Shown: piece after piece, positions 58,201 to 64,000 of the stretch | How the letters are laid out: every line of letters begins with the position of its first letter | Numbering within the stretch: the stretch's first letter is position 1 | Assembly (NCBI RefSeq): GCF_036588685.1 | Contig: NC_086373.1 | Span: 50,599,164-50,663,163, forward strand | DNA: 64,000 bases | Direction: 5' to 3' | From: Mytilus trossulus | Taxonomy: Eukaryota; Mollusca; Bivalvia; Mytilida; Mytilidae | Notes under the pieces: model-generated | What the model was told of the DNA's origin: nothing | The model's database searches: none | The model's input: only the letters and a program-made list of their open reading frames with translations | Translations under genes and position numbers: made by a program

Positions 58201-61200
58201 TCTATAAATAAGTTTTTTTTTTTACAGTTATTAAGTTAGATGGAGAATTAAATACAGAATCAAATACAGATGAAGAACCTGTCTATTCAGTAAGTCATTT
58301 ATATTTTACACCAACCATGTCTTGTATTGATAAACATGGAAACGATAAAACCAAAATTAATGAGAGTTTTCATTATATGAGGTAAAACAAATATTGTTTT
58401 GTGTATTATGAATATAAACAATGGATGAATGTCCAATATCAAACAATCAAAAGAACAAATTAAAAAAAATGTGAAAGTTGGTTACAAAAAACTGAAGAAA
58501 CAGAATTTGACTCAACTAGCTGAAATATTTTTCTATCACCAAGTATTGTATCAAGGCAAGATGATGTTCTTAATTTGTTGTCTTTAATAGTGTCATCAAA
58601 ATGAAAAAGAGGTTTTTGCATCACAGACCGACCAAAAGGTTTGACATTTGCTGCAGTGCAGTTTAATTTAGTAGATAAATATTGCTTTCTCCTGAATAAA
58701 CCTTTGCAAAGACTGTTTTTTTTCAGTCTATGAGAAATTGCAGTTCATGCATGATTTCATAATTTTGCTTTCTTTTGGAACTTTTTATTACAATGTATTA
58801 ACTCTCTCTGACATTTTAAGGCTGTGATTCTAACAATGCATGTATATAAAATTTAAAAAAAAATTCTTGTTGAATAACAATGACATGATTGAATCCACAT
58901 TAAAGGAAAAACAAATTTCAATTAGCATTTTGGGCCTCCAAAATTTGTTTTGTAACAAGCTCAATATAGATTTTTCTAGATGTTTGCTTCAGGCTTTTAC
59001 TTACCAATACCACATTAAAGATACAAACATGTTTTTTCTCCAATGATTTTTTCTAGCAATTTTGAAATAAAACTAACAAATTGTTCACTCCTTGCTAGGA
59101 ATGGGGGTCATATCAGGTCCTTATTACACCTTCTGAAAATTTATCCCTAATTTCAAAGAAAAACTTTTATATTACATGTATTATATGCATGCATATTAAT
59201 TGAAAAAAGGTAGAAGAGTGCATCCTATATTCAAACTTCTGGTTATATGTTGATGCTTTCATGCTCATAATTTTGGTATGTCATTTTCAGTCCCCCTTGT
59301 TGCTTGCACAATTCAAAAAGTTTTGGTTTTCGAATGTTGTTAGTGATCCACACACTTTTTTCATGATTAAATCTGATAAAGTGTATTATAATGCCTCTCT
59401 ACACTTGATTTATTTAAAAAAAATCAGTACTTGTAACCATGTTAGATTTTGTTTAATATGTAAAAAAATAAAAATTACGTTTGAGGGAAGGGAGATAACC
59501 TTGATTATGCTTTATGTCATTTAGTTGTTGCAAGATTATCTCCCTTCCAAATTATTTATTCACAATTCAAAATTTATATAAACAAAGTACAATTATAGCT
59601 TATGAAAATGTATATCTCTCCTTGGAAAGAAGAGTTCTAGTTCTTAGCTAAGGTTTTTTTTAAAAAGTATGAACCTAAAATTTTCCACAGTTGACCAGTT
59701 TTAAGAATGAATCCTTCTTTGTTACTTGACATGCTTGATAGTGTAGATATTGTGCTGATTTTTGGTATATAATTATTTACTGTTGGTTTCTTTTTAAATG
59801 TGGATTGAGGAAAATCACACATTTTTATAGATACACGATTTCATAGTTAGGATGGTCATAAGATCAAACTAAAACTGTATGCTGAATAAAAACATATAAT
59901 GTATTGAATAAAATGATTAATATTAGTTTTTAGAAGTCCACCATAGTGCCTGTCTTTAGAGGTTATGCTATTTATTCCTACCTGTTAAATAGCCTTCTGT
60001 CAATGAGGCAAGTTCTGATTAAACTAATCAAAAGCTTTTTGTGACTTTTTATGCTGAAATATCTACTAATTGTTGTGCAAAATAAAGAAAATTATTGAAT
60101 TGAAGTATAACTCATTCAGACTAAATAAATCGTTTAGCCAAAATAATGCTGCAGATTCAATATTTTATTAGAGTCTCACCACTTGCAATAAATATAATAT
60201 AATCATCATAATATATACATTGAATAAGACAGTAATTTTATAAATTAAAATACAAGTGCCATTCTATAAAGAATTACAAGAGACTATAGAAATCAATATA
60301 AATTATTAACTATATATTTATCATGTCTATAAAACATTTTCATTATGTAAAACTATGAAATTACGTTTATCATGTCTATAAAATATTTCAGGTCTGTAAA
60401 AACATAGTTATCAATTAAGCATATAAAAAACTATTTCTTCTACTTAAAATATTAAAGCAGGTTTTGGCAACCATATCAAAACAATCAGTACTTTTAAAAA
60501 GGTATATAAACTTCTCATCATTAGATAAAATATTAAAATCACCATTACTTTTACTTCATAAAATAAACTTTCACATAAATCTGCATATAAAGGACAATCT
60601 AAAATAACATGTTTCTCATCTTCAACTTTATCATTGCACACAAAGCAAACTCTTTCATTTATAGTTTTGTTTTTATAACAACCTGTTTCTATTCGCAAGG
60701 GGGCAACGTCACACCTAAATTTAGCAAATGCACTTCTATATCGTATTGAAATGTTTTCCTTTAAATACATCTCTGTTCCAAAAATATCTTTAAACAATTT
60801 ATAAGTACGTAATTTTTTTCCAACATTTTGAGACAATATTCTATTATGCCAATTTATCTTATAGTTTTCAAATAAAAAATATTCTAACTGTGTTATAACA
60901 TTTTTATGTAACACATTATTCAATTTAGTGTATAAATCTACATTATATTCTCTAAATTTTGACATAATTCTTCAACACCAATTTTCCTTTTTATCAATGA
61001 CATACTTGTTATTAACCCTGTCTTAAGTGTTCTGTAAAAGAACAATATACAACAAAAAAAACCACCAATAAATGTATCCCCCCCTTGGCCCATAAGACTA
61101 TTAGATCTACAAGAATTAGTATTTAGACTCTTTTTCATTCATTGATCAACAAAAATAAATTAACATGAAAGTGAAAACTGATTTTTTTTGTTAATAAATC

Positions 61201-63013
61201 AAAGTTTTTCAATTAAAAATTGTATAAAAAATTGAATACTAATGCCTGGCGACTTTAAAAATGTACTGTTGTAAAGAATTAGCTTTTTTCTCCATCATAA
61301 TAATTCATCAAAAGAATTTAGAATAAAAATGGTTTCAACTGGAAAAAACAAGTTTCTGTTATTGCAGATCTTTCATAACAAACATCAAAAGATTGGGAAA
61401 AATAAGCACTTAAATATTTTGTTGCAAGATGAATAATTTGTAAGTTCAATCAGGATTACGTAAAAGCATTAGTTTAAAAAAATTAACTAAATGAATCTGA
61501 CTCTAATGGTAAACAAGATTACATCAAAGTCAATAAGTTTCCATGCTAATTATTTGTAAAAATGTAATTGTTTGATTTAAGGTTGATTTTAAAAATCATA
61601 AATACTGGAATTATATGGTATTTACTTTACTGTTGAAATAGATGATTGAAATTGATAGTGTAGTTACATGTTTTGCCCGTAATTTAAGAACATACTGTGG
61701 ATTTTTTTATTTTTGTGGACTGAGAATAAATAAAATGTCCCAATAATGGTTAGTAATATAGCCAAATAAGCCCCAATACGATCCTTTGCCTTTGAACTTT
61801 CGTGCAAAACTTTAAAGGGACAGACACAGGAATCATCTGACCAACAATTGAGACAGTTCACTATATCTCCTTTTAGAAATAAGTGTAACAAACATTGTGT
61901 TATATTCCCTCCCCAATGGAATAAAAATAAAACTGACTATGTTATTTATCTCAGAAATCAAATGACATACTTGTTATTGACCTTGCCTTCAGCATGTTCA
62001 GTGCATCATAAAAAACACCATTAACAACAAAACCCCTTAAAAAGTCCCATAAGACCATTAGATTTACATGAATTAGCAATTATACTCTTTTTCACTCTTT
62101 AGATTGATCAACAAATTGAATTAACCAGAAAGTTAAAACTGATTTATGTTATTGATAGATATATATAGTAAATTCAAATAAAAATGAAATAAAATATGAA
62201 ATATTGATGCCTTAAGATCACAAAAATGTGCTGTAGTTGTTATGAATTACCTTCTTTCTCTGTCATAATAATCAATTGCAAGATTTAAGAATAAAAATGT
62301 TTCAATTGGAAAAAACAAGTTGCTGTTGTTGCAGTTCTTTCATAACAAACATCAAAAGATTGGGTAAAATGAACACTTTAAAAATTATTTTGTAAAGTGA
62401 TGAATAGTTTTCTAAATGTTTCAACTCGAAATGAAACTCCTGACCACGATTGTTTATGATTTTGCCATTTTGTTTTTTACAAATTTTGTTTTTCCAACTA
62501 TCTTTGAAAAAACATATTTTGACAGCATTTTTACGCCTGATACTAAAATATCAAATGCATTTGGTGTTTCACATAACATCTGTGGAGCAATTGGGCCAAG
62601 AAACATGTCTAAACATTATTTTTACTGTTTGCAATGTGACTGTCTAAAAAAAGAAATCTATGTATCCTTAAGGATACATTTGACATCTACACCGGTGTGC
62701 CACAAGGATACATTCAGCATGCGCACAGTGGTGTCAAAAGGATACTTGGGCATGAAAGGGTTAAAAGACACATTATAACCAATTCTCTTTCTAACTTATT
62801 CCCGATCCAGAAAGGTTTTAGGATATGTATGTCGTATTCAACATAATTTATCTTTTGCTATATAATAATTTTGCAGTATCACTTTTTATGACAGTTGTTT
62901 CAAAAATGTTCCATGCATAACATATTAAATATTGTTTATTACTATTATACTTGTACCCTTAGGAACTATATATATATAATGGATATGATGAAATATCAGA
63001 ACCTATCTATGAA
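55239..63013 (+). CDS. Disabled-type adaptor (PTB domain), 3' end beyond window
   Basis: Coding exons: 55239-55386 (exon starts about 55166), 56123-56337, 56591-56725, 57564-57693, 58228-58289, probably 58591-58638, and 62963-63013. All junctions have GT/AG and matching phase. The product starts with a Thr/Ala-rich tail of about 50 aa. The PTB domain follows, at about residues 55-195: FQGEGISFNAKMIGTEEV, EARGDKMCQDKIQKLK, HKQRIIVNVSEEGIKL, HPVHKVSFISRDMSDSRAFG and VVLTLRDLFQVIFE, closely following DAB1/DAB2. Such domains bind NPxY tails of lipoprotein-type receptors and PI(4,5)P2 at the plasma membrane, in clathrin endocytosis and Reelin-like signalling. A charged helix then leads to EEPVY and ELYIYNGYDEISEPIYE, a likely tyrosine-phosphorylation cluster as in DAB1. 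The start is supported by an in-frame TAA at 55197-55199 and an A at -3. The C-terminal part is outside the window. DAB1 and DAB2 cannot be distinguished, and invertebrates usually have one gene. Confidence 0.9.
55508..55632. mobile_element. 125-bp inverted-repeat element in Disabled intron
   Basis: The left TGGGATCC...AGTAGCCAAGGATTACG is mirrored by AGTAACCCTTGGCTAGC...GGGATCCT on the right, with mismatches. It is MITE-like, in the intron following the first coding exon. Confidence 0.55.
57126..57548. repeat. Perfect 104-bp inverted repeat abutting a Disabled splice acceptor
   Basis: Arms 57126-57229 and 57445-57548 are exact reverse complements by eye. They start TGAAAATATTTTTTATTCAT and end CTTTTCTATCTGC, around a 215-bp spacer. 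The right arm ends 15 bp before the exon at 57564, so a transcript hairpin would cover the branch-point region. The spacer has no feature. The apparently coding frames on both strands here (57125-57421 and 57418-57729) are mirror images created by the repeat. Confidence 0.95.
58591..58638 (+). CDS. Candidate 48-bp micro-exon of the Disabled gene
   Basis: TTTGTTGTCTTTAATAG precedes it and AAG|GTTTGA follows. It is phase 0 on both sides, as are the neighbouring exons ending at 58289 and starting at 62963, and it adds 16 codons (CHQNEKEVFASQTDQK) without a stop. The composition is hydrophilic like its neighbours. The donor is weak, so it may be an alternative exon or chance. Confidence 0.4.
60444..60965 (-). 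pseudogene. 3' fragment of a LINE reverse-transcriptase ORF, frameshifted
   Basis: The first about 140 codons resemble the C-terminal end of a non-LTR retrotransposon polymerase. RCDVAPLRIETGCYK is followed by a zinc-binding pattern, CFVC then EDEKHVILDCPLYADLC (C-x2-C...H-x4-C). Downstream of about 60545 the frame changes: the +1 frame continues a plausible polar sequence while the open frame becomes hydrophobic, consistent with a one-base indel in a GTAAAAGTAA stretch. The catalytic polymerase part is absent upstream. It is a dead, 5'-truncated copy antisense to the host gene. Confidence 0.7.
60995..61440 (+). repeat. Diverged direct duplication in Disabled intron, copy 1
   Basis: It matches 61960-62410 in order: CAATGACATACTTGTTATT, CCCATAAGAC-ATTAGAT, ACTCTTTTTCA, TTGATCAACAAA, TTTCATAACAAACATCAAAA. 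There are many substitutions and indels. Confidence 0.75.
61960..62410 (+). repeat. Diverged direct duplication in Disabled intron, copy 2
   Basis: Second copy of the 60995-61440 block, about 965 bp downstream. The intervening 61441-61959 is not shared. Confidence 0.75.
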
Positions 63014-63947
63014 GTAAGTCATGATGTTGTGGTGATTTTGGTTGTTGTTAGTACAATGTGGATTTAAGTTCTTATGATGATCTAGGACACTGTTTCTGTA
63101 CAGCTTTCTGACTGCACATTCTAGCTAGCTAATTGTTGATTTCTTTGTATGCAGTTATTTTTTGTTCTATCTTCTTCACGTTGTTTAACACTTATTTTAT
63201 TTTTTGTTGTGTTCCTATGTCAGATAGATTTATTGAAAATGTGGTAGATGTGCAGTCAATTCTTAGTATATGTTATTATTTAGACTTGTGGATACAATAT
63301 TTTTCAAACATTTGGCTGTCTGCATTCATATTTACATTTTATAGGATTTTTGAGATTATACATTTTCTGATTTGGTAAAACATTGTTTTTTTAAAAACAT
63401 TGAAAACATTTAAAAATTTAAACTGCCCAATCTAATTTAACCTCAAGTTTTATGAAAATTTAAAAATGAAAGCCCATCTTATTCAAAGGAACCACATTTA
63501 AAAAAGAAAAATAGGGCATGTTCCCTAATAAGGAGAGAGTAGGGGATTGTCTGCCCCTCTAAGTACTAAGAGTATATTATAAAAAAATCCAAAAAATCAA
63601 CTGAGATGTACGTATTTGAACACATTTATAATAATTTTTATTCTCTAGTCAACCATGTCAACAGATATTTAATTGCAGTCAACAGCAACATTTTAATTTA
63701 AAAGTCACAACATCAAGTGATAAAACCCTTAATTTAAGTTTTCTTTGAAAAGCATTTTTATGTATTTTTGTGTAGTGATACAAACAAATGGTCCAAAATC
63801 ATAAATGTAAGTTCTGATATGAGTATTTTAGGTTATTGTGTTGTGCATTTAGATAAATTCATGATCTTGATAAGAGAATTCTAATTCAAACTGTAAAATT
63901 GGTACCAACATTAATACACATTTCACATTCATAATATTTCTCCACAG
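63014..63947 (+). other. Disabled intron, no further exon recognised
   Basis: AT-rich. The 81-codon frame at 63133-63378 is hydrophobic and lacks splice-phase support. I see no other structure. Confidence 0.5.
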
Positions 63948-63983
63948 GTGACCCTCTCCTGCACAAAACTTGAAAATGGCTGA
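63948..63983 (+). CDS. Possible short terminal exon of a Disabled isoform
   Basis: A good acceptor (ATATTTCTCCACAG) precedes it. In phase 0, following 63013, the sequence reads 11 codons (VTLSCTKLENG) and then TGA at 63981-63983. If used, it would truncate the protein just after the tyrosine cluster. It may equally be a false acceptor at the window edge. Confidence 0.2.
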   Translation: MTLSCTKLENG

Positions 63984-64000
63984 CATGTTATCATGTTTTA

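Larger units (their letters stand above)
58639..62962 (+). other. Large Disabled intron with repeats
   Basis: A 4.3-kb intron if the micro-exon is used; otherwise it starts at 58290. It holds an antisense LINE remnant (60444-60965) and a diverged direct duplication (60995-61440 and 61960-62410). No other exon is supported. The open frames at 58840, 59261 and 62416 look like chance. Confidence 0.6.

Overview
The window is AT-rich, intron-bearing eukaryotic DNA dominated by repeats. It has no bacterial operon structure. The repeat vocabulary (tRNA-derived SINEs, MITEs with GGATCC ends, a retrozyme-type hammerhead ribozyme element, and the families with 'gggcaataactcc' and 'tgaccttgacctcattttcatgg') together with a bivalve-like gene set points to a marine bivalve, most probably a Mytilus-type mussel. 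The species call is an inference.

Three protein-coding genes can be supported. (1) A SoxF transcription factor on the + strand: two coding exons at 24773-25025 and 26560-27584, 425 aa, with an intron splitting the HMG box and the SoxF signature EFDQYL near the C terminus. (2) A RING-less two-B-box/coiled-coil/beta-propeller (TRIM-like) gene on the - strand: one coding exon, 44211 to 42421, 596 aa. (3) The 5' half of a Disabled (DAB1/DAB2-type) endocytic/signalling adaptor on the + strand: it starts at 55239, has a PTB domain spread over exons to 57693, then tyrosine-motif exons, and runs off the right edge.

Layout. 1-12 kb: intergenic, with a TTAA-flanked MITE (625-1227), an element with ~145-bp internal repeats (1310-2213), a 641-bp tandem duplication (7175-8741), a near-perfect hairpin (9347-9412) and an end fragment of a long-TIR element (10155-10409). 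12.26-16.51 kb: a 22-bp satellite with a 756-bp higher-order repeat. 19.6-20.9 kb: a DNA element with arms of about 450 bp. 21.17-22.69 kb: a 44-bp satellite with a 350-bp higher-order repeat. 23.16-23.40 kb: a small MITE. 24.5-27.6 kb: SoxF. 29.25-29.83 kb: a palindromic GATATC satellite closed by inverted ends. 34.4-35 kb: two head-to-head SINEs. 36.5-39.2 kb: a 2.7-kb element with TAA target-site duplications. 41.6-41.97 kb: the hammerhead element. 42.4-44.2 kb: the TRIM-like gene. 44.4-50 kb: MITEs, a SINE and a 0.5-kb duplicated block. 50-55 kb: mostly unique AT-rich DNA with scattered MITEs. 55.2-64 kb: the Disabled gene, whose introns hold a perfect 104-bp inverted repeat, a LINE fragment and an old 0.45-kb duplication.

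The three genes are not an operon and nothing in the sequence suggests they act together. The less ordinary signals are the hammerhead core with a damaged stem I, the perfect inverted repeat 15 bp from a Disabled splice acceptor, the satellites with edge decay and higher-order structure, and the octamer/GC-box/TATA-like cluster ahead of SoxF.
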